Below, one piece after another: positions 14,966 through 21,495 of a stretch of 24,324 nt of DNA. Origin of the DNA: Oscillospiraceae bacterium (GTDB taxonomy: Bacteria; Bacillota; Clostridia; Oscillospirales; Ruminococcaceae); the NCBI GenBank assembly GCA_016297165.1, contig JAEDHF010000011.1, positions 1-24,324 of the forward strand, in the 5' to 3' direction. Every line of letters starts with the position of its first letter. The stretch's first letter is position 1. The notes under the pieces are model-generated. The model was given only the letters and a program-made list of their open reading frames with translations. It did no database searches and was not told where the DNA came from. The position numbers and the translations under genes are program-made.

Positions 14966-15892
14966 ATGGCTATTACAGCACAGGACGTAAAGCAGTTAAA
15001 GGAACTTACAAACTGCGGTATGATGGACTGCAAGAGAGCTCTTGAGGAGACAAACGGCGACGTTGACGCAGCTATCAAGTACCTCAGAGAAAAGGGTCTT
15101 GCAAAGGCAGCTAAGAAGTCCGGCAGAATTGCTGCTGAAGGACTTGTATATACTAAGGTTGATAAGGCTAAGAAGGTTGGCGTTGCTGTTGAAATCAACG
15201 TTGAAACCGACTTCGCAGCTAAGACAGACAGATTCATTGAATTTGTTGAGCTCGTAGCTAATACAATCCTCGAAAACGACGTAGCAGACGTTGACGCTCT
15301 TAAGGAAATTGTTCCTGCAGGCGAAAACGAAAAGATCGGCGATATTCTTACCGAAAGAATCGCTACAATCGGCGAAAACATCCAGATTCGTCGTTTCGTA
15401 AGAATGACCGGCGATATTTACGACTACGTTCATAACGGCGGCGGCTCCATTATCGGTTCTATCATCAAGCTTGAATCCGATAACGGCGAAGATGACGCTG
15501 TTAAGGCTCTCGCTAAGGACCTTCTTCTCCAGATTACAGCAAGCGCTCCTCAGTTCGTATCCCAGGCTGATGTTCCCGCTTCCGTAATCGACGCAGAAAA
15601 GGAAGTTCAGCTCAACCTCGTTAAGAAGGAAAATGCTGAATCCGCTAAGCCCAAGCCCGAAAACGTTCTTGAAAAGATCGTAGAAGGAAGAATGAGAAAG
15701 TTCGCAGAAGAAATCTGCTTAATGGATCAGCCCTTCGTTAAGGATCCTTCCATCACAGTAGCTAAGCATATCGCTGCTGTAGGCAAGAATGTTAAGGTTG
15801 TTGCTTTCGCTCGTCTCGAAAAGGGCGAGGGTATCGAAAAGAAGGTTGACGACTTCGCTTCCGAAGTTGCAGCTATGGCTCAGGGCAACTAA
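14966..15892 (+). CDS. tsf: Translation elongation factor Ts
   Basis: A 308-residue guanine nucleotide exchange factor for EF-Tu. The N-terminal UBA-like segment VKQLKELTNCGMMDCKRALEE and the following VDAAIKYLREKG are diagnostic, as is VEINVETDFAAKTDRF. The length is typical for Firmicutes. AAGGAG precedes the ATG. It is cotranscribed with rpsB and ends at a strong terminator. Confidence 0.98.
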   Translation: MAITAQDVKQLKELTNCGMMDCKRALEETNGDVDAAIKYLREKGLAKAAKKSGRIAAEGLVYTKVDKAKKVGVAVEINVETDFAAKTDRFIEFVELVANTILENDVADVDALKEIVPAGENEKIGDILTERIATIGENIQIRRFVRMTGDIYDYVHNGGGSIIGSIIKLESDNGEDDAVKALAKDLLLQITASAPQFVSQADVPASVIDAEKEVQLNLVKKENAESAKPKPENVLEKIVEGRMRKFAEEICLMDQPFVKDPSITVAKHIAAVGKNVKVVAFARLEKGEGIEKKVDDFASEVAAMAQGN

Positions 15893-15913
15893 TCAATACC
15901 TTTAATAAGAATT

Positions 15914-15943
15914 ACGGCAGTACCGAGAGGTACTGCCGTTTTT
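15914..15943 (+). terminator. Terminator of rpsB-tsf
   Basis: Perfect 11-bp stem ACGGCAGTACC/GGTACTGCCGT with a GAGA tetraloop, then TTTT. The stem is near-symmetrical, so it may also stop the convergent ABM-domain gene. Confidence 0.9.
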
Positions 15944-15947
15944 ATAT

Positions 15948-16280
15948 TCATTTCCTTATATATTTTTCATCCGACGAGGGTACGCCCTCTTCATCTGAAA
16001 TATATCTTTCCACCCTCATGTGTAAATCGTATTTTTCTCTTAGCCTAATAATTTCGTTCATCATCGGCGATTGGTGATGAATGTCTATGGAATTCTGGTC
16101 TTTCCAGCTGTCAATAAGAAGGACTGTTTCGGGGTCGTTCATAGGGAAAAAGTACTCGTATTTCAGATTGCCCCTTTCCTCTCTTATCGCTTCAACAATT
16201 CCTTTTTCCGTCATTTCTTCTGCGAATTTTCTTGCATTTCCATTTATGCCTGTATAATATATATTTACTGTAATACTCAT
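15948..16280 (-). CDS. ABM-domain protein (putative quinol monooxygenase family)
   Basis: A 110-residue protein with the antibiotic biosynthesis monooxygenase (ABM) ferredoxin-like fold: SITVNIYYTGINGNARKFAEEM, NLKYEYFFPMNDPETVLLIDSWKDQNSIDIHHQSP. Small relatives such as YgiN are annotated as quinol monooxygenases, and others degrade haem. Specific residues do not decide the substrate here. TTAAGG lies 7-12 nt before the ATG. It is convergent with tsf. Confidence 0.75.
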   Translation of the reverse strand: MSITVNIYYTGINGNARKFAEEMTEKGIVEAIREERGNLKYEYFFPMNDPETVLLIDSWKDQNSIDIHHQSPMMNEIIRLREKYDLHMRVERYISDEEGVPSSDEKYIRK

Positions 16281-16312
16281 ATAATTACCTTAAGCTCTCT
16301 CATAGTATTGAA

Positions 16313-16366
16313 GTTTTTGGTCAAACTTTTTTCAAAAAGTTTGTGGGGGTTGGGGGCAGAGCCCCT
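16313..16366. repeat. Palindromic intergenic repeat element
   Basis: AAACTTTTTT-C-AAAAAGTTT (16323-16342) followed by a G-rich stretch and GGGGC-AGA-GCCCC (16353-16365). The two-hairpin layout and wording resemble short interspersed sequences I recall from many gut Clostridia. It lies between the ABM-domain gene and the guaB terminator. There is no gene inside. Confidence 0.55.
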
Positions 16367-16384
16367 CTCTTAATCTCAATAATT

Positions 16385-16418
16385 CAAAAGCCCGACGAAA
16401 TTTTCCGTCAGGCTTTTG
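16385..16418 (-). terminator. Terminator of the IMP dehydrogenase gene
   Basis: CAAAAGCC and GGCTTTTG arms with an inner GACGG/CGTC pairing, starting 19 nt after the minus-strand stop. Confidence 0.8.
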
Positions 16419-16436
16419 TACTGTATTCGGATTTGC

Positions 16437-17945
16437 TTATTCAACTCTTCCTGTACGTGTTTCCTTAAGGATAACGTCATGAGAACCGCCCTCTACGATA
16501 CTTGTAGAAGATACGAGAGTAAGCTTAGCCTTCTTCTGGAATTCGGGAATGCTGAGCGCGCCGCAGTTGCACATTGTGGAGCGAACCTTAGCGAGAGAAC
16601 GTGTAACGTTGTCCTTTAAGGAACCTGCGTAGGGAACGTAGCTGTCAACGCCTTCCTCAAAGGAGAGCTTCTTATCGCCGCCCATATCGTAGCGCTGCCA
16701 GTTTCTTGCTCTGTTTGAGCCCTCGCCCCAGTATTCCTTAACATAAGTACCGTTAAGCATAAGCTTATTCGTGGGGGATTCGTCGAAACGGGAGAAGTAA
16801 CGTCCAAGCATCATGAAATCAGCGCCCATAGCGAGAGCGAGGGTCATGTGGTAATCGTGAACGATACCGCCGTCGGAGCAAACGGGGATATATACGCCTG
16901 TTTCTTCGAAATATCTGTCTCTTTCGGCACATACGTCGATAAGCGCGGTAGCCTGTCCACGGCCGATACCCTTCTGTTCTCTTGTGATACAGATAGAGCC
17001 GCCGCCGATACCTACCTTAATGAAGTCGGCGCCGCAGTCTGCGAGGAAGCGGAAGCCCTCTGCGTCAACTACGTTACCTGCGCCTACCTTAACGGAGTCG
17101 CCGTAATTCGCTCTTATCCAGTCGATTGTGAGCTTCTGCCATTCGCTGTAGCCCTCGGAGCTGTCGATACAGAGAACATCTGCGCCTGCATTTATTAAAG
17201 CGGGCACACGTTCTGCATAGTCACGGGTGTTGATACCTGCACCTACTACATAGCGCTTCTTAGCGTCAAGTAATTCGGACTTGTTTTCCTTATGGGAATC
17301 GTAGTCCTTACGGAATACGAAATAGAGAAGCTTTCCGTCCTTATCAACGATAGGAAGGGAGTTAAGCTTATGGTCCCAGATTATATCGTTAGCTTCCTTT
17401 AAGGTAGTTTCAGCAGGAGCGGTAATAAGCTTATCAAAGGGAGTCATAAACTCCTTTACCTTTGTATCTGTAGCCATTCTCGAAACACGGTAATCACGTC
17501 CTGTAACGATACCTAAAAGCTTAGAATCGGGGGAGCCGTCCTCGGTAACTGCCATTGTGGAGTGGCCTGTCTTTTCCTTAAGGGCAAGAACGTCGGCGAG
17601 GGTCATTTCGGGAGAGAGGTTAGAGTCGCTCTTAACGTAGCCTGCCTTGGTTGCCTTTACTCTTGCTACCATTGCGGCTTCGTCCTCAACGGACTGTGAC
17701 CCGTAGATAAAGGAAACGCCGCCTTCGCGGGCAAGGGCAACCGCCATTTTTTCGCCGGAAACGGACTGCATTATAGCGGAAACCATAGGGATATTCATGT
17801 AGATAGAGCTTTCTTCGCCCTTCTTGTACTTAACGAGAGGTGTTCTTAGTGATACGTTGGCAGGAATACACTGTGCGGAGGAATATCCGGGTACGAGAAG
17901 GTATTCGCCGAAGGTGTGTGAGGGTTCTGAATAAATAAACGCCAT
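16437..17945 (-). CDS. guaB: IMP dehydrogenase, Tritrichomonas-type
   Basis: A 502-residue enzyme oxidising IMP to XMP with NAD+, the committed step of GMP synthesis. The TIM barrel carries CBS-type sequence as an insertion at about residues 105-220 (GIVTGRDYRVSRM, LNSLPIVDKDGKL). The catalytic loop is GIGGGSICITREQ with Cys319, and the flap reads SNRARNWQRYD with Arg418-Tyr419. Canonical bacterial enzymes read GPGSICTTR at the loop. The present residues and numbering coincide with those I recall for the structurally studied Tritrichomonas foetus enzyme (about 503 residues, Cys319). ATG 17945 has AAAAGGAG about 8 nt upstream; a longer frame runs into the promoter. Confidence 0.95.
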   Translation of the reverse strand: MAFIYSEPSHTFGEYLLVPGYSSAQCIPANVSLRTPLVKYKKGEESSIYMNIPMVSAIMQSVSGEKMAVALAREGGVSFIYGSQSVEDEAAMVARVKATKAGYVKSDSNLSPEMTLADVLALKEKTGHSTMAVTEDGSPDSKLLGIVTGRDYRVSRMATDTKVKEFMTPFDKLITAPAETTLKEANDIIWDHKLNSLPIVDKDGKLLYFVFRKDYDSHKENKSELLDAKKRYVVGAGINTRDYAERVPALINAGADVLCIDSSEGYSEWQKLTIDWIRANYGDSVKVGAGNVVDAEGFRFLADCGADFIKVGIGGGSICITREQKGIGRGQATALIDVCAERDRYFEETGVYIPVCSDGGIVHDYHMTLALAMGADFMMLGRYFSRFDESPTNKLMLNGTYVKEYWGEGSNRARNWQRYDMGGDKKLSFEEGVDSYVPYAGSLKDNVTRSLAKVRSTMCNCGALSIPEFQKKAKLTLVSSTSIVEGGSHDVILKETRTGRVE

Positions 17946-17981
17946 TTTTCTATGCTCCTTTTCAATATAATATTTGATATA

Positions 17982-18010
17982 ATTATACACTTATTACGAC
18001 ATAAAGTCAA
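17982..18010 (-). promoter_or_regulatory. Promoter of guaB
   Basis: On the minus strand, TTGACT (18010-18005) and TATAAT (17987-17982) with a 17-nt spacer. The leader is about 30 nt, with no room for a purine riboswitch. Confidence 0.8.
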
Positions 18011-18064
18011 TAATTTTTCGAATTTTGTCAGCAGATTATCACGTTAATTCGCTATCGCCGTTTC

Positions 18065-19699
18065 TTATGCGTCAAGCATAAAATTCAGCACCTTATCGGT
18101 ACTCCAGAAGAAGTTATCCTTACCGATTTTTTCTTCAAGTCCCGAACGGGTAAACATTTCGGAAACCTGAGGCTGGACGCAGGAGAAATAGATTGTCTTA
18201 TTGTCCTTTAAAAGCCCTGTACAGATATCATCGAGAACTCTTACGCCGGAAAGGTCAGCTACCGAAACGCCTCTTACCGAGAAAATTATTGTTTCAGCGT
18301 TTTCGTCTGAAATCTCCGAGAGCTTCTGTTCGAGCTTGCTTGCCGTACCGAAATAGAGAGGCCCAGTAATATATACTACCTTCGTCTTTTCGAACTTTTT
18401 CTGTGCAGCAGGGTTGTCCTTATAGGCTTCTGCGTGGATACCGTCAACACCCACCGTCATTTCGGAAACCTTAAGCACGAACATAAAGATAGAGAAGATT
18501 ACGCCGATAAGAATAGCTATCGTAAGGTCGAATACAACGGTAGCTACCATTGTGATAAGGAACTGGAACATGGCGGTTTTGATTTTTCTGCCGAAAAAGT
18601 CCTTTATCGCTTCCGTTTCGTTCATTCTGATTGCGGTTACGATAAGTACTCCTGCAAGAGCGGCAAGAGGAATCTTCGACATAACGCCGCCTAAAAGGAA
18701 CATAGAAAGAAGAAGTACGATTGAGTGAATTATGCTTGTAAGCCTTGTCTGACCGCCTGCCTTAATGGCTACGCTTGTACGGGCGATAGCCGCTGTTGCG
18801 GGAACGCCGCCGAAGAAGGGGATTACGATATTGCCGATACCCTGTGCCACAAGCTCAATATCCGAGTCAAGCTTTTCGTTTTTCATACGTCCTGCACTTG
18901 CGCCGCAGAGAAGGCTTTCGATAAGTCCGAGAGCGGCGATACTTACGCCGGGAACGATAAGATTGCCAATCTGGCTCCAATCGAAGGCACCAAGGTCGAG
19001 CCTTTCGTCGAGGAAAAGAGACTGGGGGATTGCGCCTACTATCTGAACATCGAAATTGAAGATAAAGTTGGCTATTGTAGCAAGAATAATCGCCACAAGA
19101 GAGGAGGGAACAACGCTGTTCCACTTTTTCGGGTAGATAAACATAAAGACGATAACCGAAAGTCCGATTAAAAGTGCAGTAAGATTAAGCTGCTGAGGAG
19201 TTGTGAAATAGCTTGCGATTTTGTCAATAGTGGTTTCCCCTTGAGAGGTAAAGCCTGTGAGGTTATTTATCTGACCTAAGGCAATAATTACAGCGATACC
19301 CGAGGTAAAGCCCGTAATAACAGGGGTTGGTATAAAGGAAACAAGTCCGCCAAGCTTAAAAATTCCGCATATAAGAAGAATGATACCCGAAATAAGGCAG
19401 GCTACAAATACACCCTGAAGCTGATACTGGGCAACGAGGGAGATAAGAATGGCGGACATAGCGCCGGTAGGTCCCGAAATCTGGTAGGATGCGCCGGAAA
19501 GAGCGCCGATAATAAGTCCGGCTAAAAGAGCAGTTACAAGTCCCGAGGCTGCGTCCGCACCGCTTGATACACCGAAGGCAAGGGCAAGAGGAAGGGCTAC
19601 TGCCGCTACCGTTATACCCGCTAAGAGGTCCTTACCGAACTTCTTTCCGTTATAGCCCGAAAATTCGGTTTTAAGTCTTGATACATATCTTTTTATCAC
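18065..19699 (-). CDS. SulP-family anion transporter with STAS domain
   Basis: A 544-residue inner-membrane transporter. About 10-12 hydrophobic helices cover residues 20-400, with SulP landmarks LLAGITVAAVALPLALAFGVSSGADAASGL, ISGPTGAMSAIL, TPVITGFTSGIAVI and GGVPATAAIARTS. A cytoplasmic STAS domain (about 430-540) follows, with ADLSGVRVLDD at its phosphorylation-loop position. The family moves sulfate, bicarbonate or related anions, usually with Na+ or H+. No sulfur-assimilation gene is adjacent, so the substrate is open; BicA-like bicarbonate uptake is an alternative to sulfate. GTG 19699 follows GAAAGGAAG, which is better placed than for ATG 19726. The stop is about 75 nt before the guaB -35 box on the same strand, but guaB has its own promoter. 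Confidence 0.9.
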   Translation of the reverse strand: MIKRYVSRLKTEFSGYNGKKFGKDLLAGITVAAVALPLALAFGVSSGADAASGLVTALLAGLIIGALSGASYQISGPTGAMSAILISLVAQYQLQGVFVACLISGIILLICGIFKLGGLVSFIPTPVITGFTSGIAVIIALGQINNLTGFTSQGETTIDKIASYFTTPQQLNLTALLIGLSVIVFMFIYPKKWNSVVPSSLVAIILATIANFIFNFDVQIVGAIPQSLFLDERLDLGAFDWSQIGNLIVPGVSIAALGLIESLLCGASAGRMKNEKLDSDIELVAQGIGNIVIPFFGGVPATAAIARTSVAIKAGGQTRLTSIIHSIVLLLSMFLLGGVMSKIPLAALAGVLIVTAIRMNETEAIKDFFGRKIKTAMFQFLITMVATVVFDLTIAILIGVIFSIFMFVLKVSEMTVGVDGIHAEAYKDNPAAQKKFEKTKVVYITGPLYFGTASKLEQKLSEISDENAETIIFSVRGVSVADLSGVRVLDDICTGLLKDNKTIYFSCVQPQVSEMFTRSGLEEKIGKDNFFWSTDKVLNFMLDA

Positions 19700-19861
19700 G
19701 TTTTTTCTTCCTTTCAGATGATACATTATACTTTCATATATATTACAAATTTTACGACAATTTTCATCTTTTGTCCACGTTAATCACGCTGAATTTTCAC
19801 AAAAATAGCTGTTTAATATTATACATTTCAACAAGTGAATAAGAATCGTAGGCTTATATGG

Positions 19862-19890
19862 TTGATTTTTTCCGCTTTTTAAGGTATAAT
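19862..19890 (+). promoter_or_regulatory. Promoter of the MBL-fold gene
   Basis: TTGATT (19862-19867) and TATAAT (19885-19890) with a 17-nt spacer. Confidence 0.7.
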
Positions 19891-19925
19891 AATGACGATA
19901 CAATTATTCGAAAGGAACAGGAAAA

Positions 19926-20564
19926 ATGGATGTAATAAAGCTTATGCTTTCGCCTCTCGGCACAAACTGCTATATCGTAAAAACAGGGGATAACAGCGGT
20001 GTTGTAATAGACCCTGCCGATGACGCGGATATAATTCTTGCTGCCGCAGGGGAAAAGAAAATCGAACTTAAGAAAATCCTCCTTACCCACGGTCATTTCG
20101 ACCACACCGGTGCTGCCGCCGCTTTAAAGGAAAAGCTCGGCATACCTCTTTATATCCATACCGATGACGAATGTATGCTTTCCGACGGAGAAAAGGCGTT
20201 GGCGTATTTCTGCCCCGATAAGCCCTTTAATAAGGTAACAGCAGACAGGCTTTTAAAGGACGGCGATATCGTAGAGCAGGACGGCGTAAGCTTCAGAGTG
20301 CTTCATACCCCCGGTCATTCCGCAGGAAGCGTATGCTATATTGTGGATATTGCCGACGGGCTTAATCTTATGTTCGCAGGAGATACGATTTTTAAGGACA
20401 GTATCGGAAGAAGCGACGGCTATTCCGGGGATTATATTGTCCAGCGTGAAACCCTCGACAAGCTGAAAAAACTGGAAGAGGATTACCTTATCTATCCGGG
20501 ACACGGTCCCTCCACCACCCTTAAGGAGGAAAAACGCTTCAATCCCTTTATTGCCGATTTTTAA
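19926..20564 (+). CDS. MBL-fold metallohydrolase (glyoxalase II-like)
   Basis: A 212-residue metallo-beta-lactamase-fold enzyme. The metal site is complete: THGHFDH with His55, His57, Asp59 and His60, then HTPGHSAGS, FAGDTIF and YPGHGPST. This layout and size are those of the YcbL/GloB2-like group, which are thiolester hydrolases or related enzymes; the substrate cannot be read from the sequence. AAAGGAACAGG precedes the ATG. It is a single gene with its own promoter. Confidence 0.9.
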   Translation: MDVIKLMLSPLGTNCYIVKTGDNSGVVIDPADDADIILAAAGEKKIELKKILLTHGHFDHTGAAAALKEKLGIPLYIHTDDECMLSDGEKALAYFCPDKPFNKVTADRLLKDGDIVEQDGVSFRVLHTPGHSAGSVCYIVDIADGLNLMFAGDTIFKDSIGRSDGYSGDYIVQRETLDKLKKLEEDYLIYPGHGPSTTLKEEKRFNPFIADF

Positions 20565-20640
20565 CGGAAAATTTATTTTTCATAATAAGACTTTTTTCGG
20601 GCAGAATATTATTGCTCGATAATGAGCGTAAAGTCAGGAC

Positions 20641-20680
20641 AATACCGCACAAAGGCGTGAGACGGTCTTTGTGTGGTGTT
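20641..20680 (+). promoter_or_regulatory. Leader hairpin upstream of the wall-anchored protein
   Basis: Arms 20641-20654 (AATACCGCACAAAG) and 20667-20680 (CTTTGTGTGGTGTT) pair over 14 positions with G-U wobbles, 23 nt before the start codon. The right arm matches the leader hairpin at 48-62 of the PASTA lipoprotein. No convincing promoter is visible in the 76 nt before it. Confidence 0.5.
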
Positions 20681-20703
20681 TTATGAGGAAAGGAAGGATT
20701 ATT

Positions 20704-21057
20704 ATGAAAAAGACAGCGGCTTTTTTAACGGCAGTTTTCGCTTCTCTCGCCATGACGGCAGGCGCTTCTGCACAGAATATCGTCAATGACGTGGTTGACG
20801 GCGCAGAGGATATCGTAAACGGCGCAGGAAATGCTGTTGAGGATATAGTTGACGGCAGCGACAGGGATAATGCAAACGAAGGCGTAGTTACCGACGACGT
20901 TCCCGGAAATAACGAGGGTATTGAGCCCCTTAACGACGCAAGGCCCTTAGCGGATAACCCCGGAACAGGCGTTGACCTTATGACCACAGGAGCGGTAGCT
21001 ATAGCCTCCGCAGGCGCGGCTTATATTCTCAAGAAGAGAAGCATAGCAAAGAAGTAA
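20704..21057 (+). CDS. Small cell-wall-anchored protein (NPGTG sorting signal)
   Basis: A 117-residue exported protein. A signal peptide (residues 1 to about 22, ending GASA) is followed by an acidic region with repeated DVVDGAED / DIVNGAGN / DIVDGSD units, about 10 residues each. The C-terminus has DNPGTGVDL, a hydrophobic stretch (MTTGAVAIASAGAAYIL) and a basic tail (KKRSIAKK). That is the layout of a sortase substrate with an NPxTG variant of LPxTG. The function is unknown; the small acidic mature part suggests a wall surface-charge or scaffold protein. AAAGGAAGG precedes ATG 20704. No sortase gene is in the window. Confidence 0.75.
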   Translation: MKKTAAFLTAVFASLAMTAGASAQNIVNDVVDGAEDIVNGAGNAVEDIVDGSDRDNANEGVVTDDVPGNNEGIEPLNDARPLADNPGTGVDLMTTGAVAIASAGAAYILKKRSIAKK

Positions 21058-21076
21058 GCGTAAGCCTTTGAATAAG

Positions 21077-21117
21077 AGCCGTTTTCTGTGCCTTTTCGGG
21101 CAGGAAACGGCTTTTTC
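21077..21117 (+). terminator. Terminator of the wall-anchored protein gene
   Basis: AGCCGTTTTCTGTGCC pairs with GGGCAGGAAACGGCT around a short U-rich loop, then TTTTT. Confidence 0.85.
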
Positions 21118-21146
21118 TGAATTTCTGATTATTTTTGAAAAAACTC

Positions 21147-21175
21147 TTGACTTTTCTTATTTAAAATGATATACT
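21147..21175 (+). promoter_or_regulatory. Promoter of the T-box transcript
   Basis: TTGACT (21147-21152) and TATACT (21170-21175) with a 17-nt spacer; the start site would be near 21182, immediately before the T-box stem I. Confidence 0.8.
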
Positions 21176-21181
21176 TATTCC

Positions 21182-21461
21182 GATAAATGCGATGACGAAG
21201 ACAGGAGCTTTATCTGCAACGTTTTCAGAGAGCCGGTGGCAGGTGTGAATCGGTAACGACCTTTGAAGCTCATCACTTCTGAGTTGGAATGCTGAAATTC
21301 TTATAAAGGTGACCTAAAGTAGGCATTCTCGTTAGGCTGCGTTAATGCATAGGACTTATTGGAGTCTGAAAGCGGCGGAACAGGGTAATAGCCCTCCGCA
21401 ATTTGAGTGGTACCGCGGGTTAATAGCTCGTCTCAAAGTTTTTCTTGAGACGGGCTTTTTT
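21182..21461 (+). ncRNA. T-box riboswitch (tRNA-sensing leader)
   Basis: A full T-box. Stem I closes with GATGA (21191-21195) and TCATC (21270-21274) and contains the AGAGA bulge (21227-21231) and the GGTGTGAA apical segment (21242-21249). GAATGC/GCATTC forms a middle stem and AGGG/CCCT lies within a stem III at about 21371-21400. The diagnostic antiterminator GAGTGGTACCGCGG is at 21405-21418. A competing terminator follows, with arms 21426-21436 and 21445-21455 and then six Ts. The bulge UGGU implies a tRNA with discriminator A. The specifier region is ACCTTTGAAG (21259-21268); UUU (Phe) or CUU (Leu) are my best candidates, Thr ACC less so. Uncharged tRNA should favour read-through into the downstream synthetase. 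Confidence 0.93.
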
Positions 21462-21495
21462 GTTTTCGTTTATCATCGCCGAAAGGAGAATAATA

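Noticed and set aside
15914..15943. Attachment site or origin element
   Set aside because: The perfect inverted repeat with a GAGA loop and T-run right after tsf is fully explained as a terminator.
16313..16366. Insertion sequence remnant
   Set aside because: No transposase fragment or target duplication is seen; only a short palindromic repeat.
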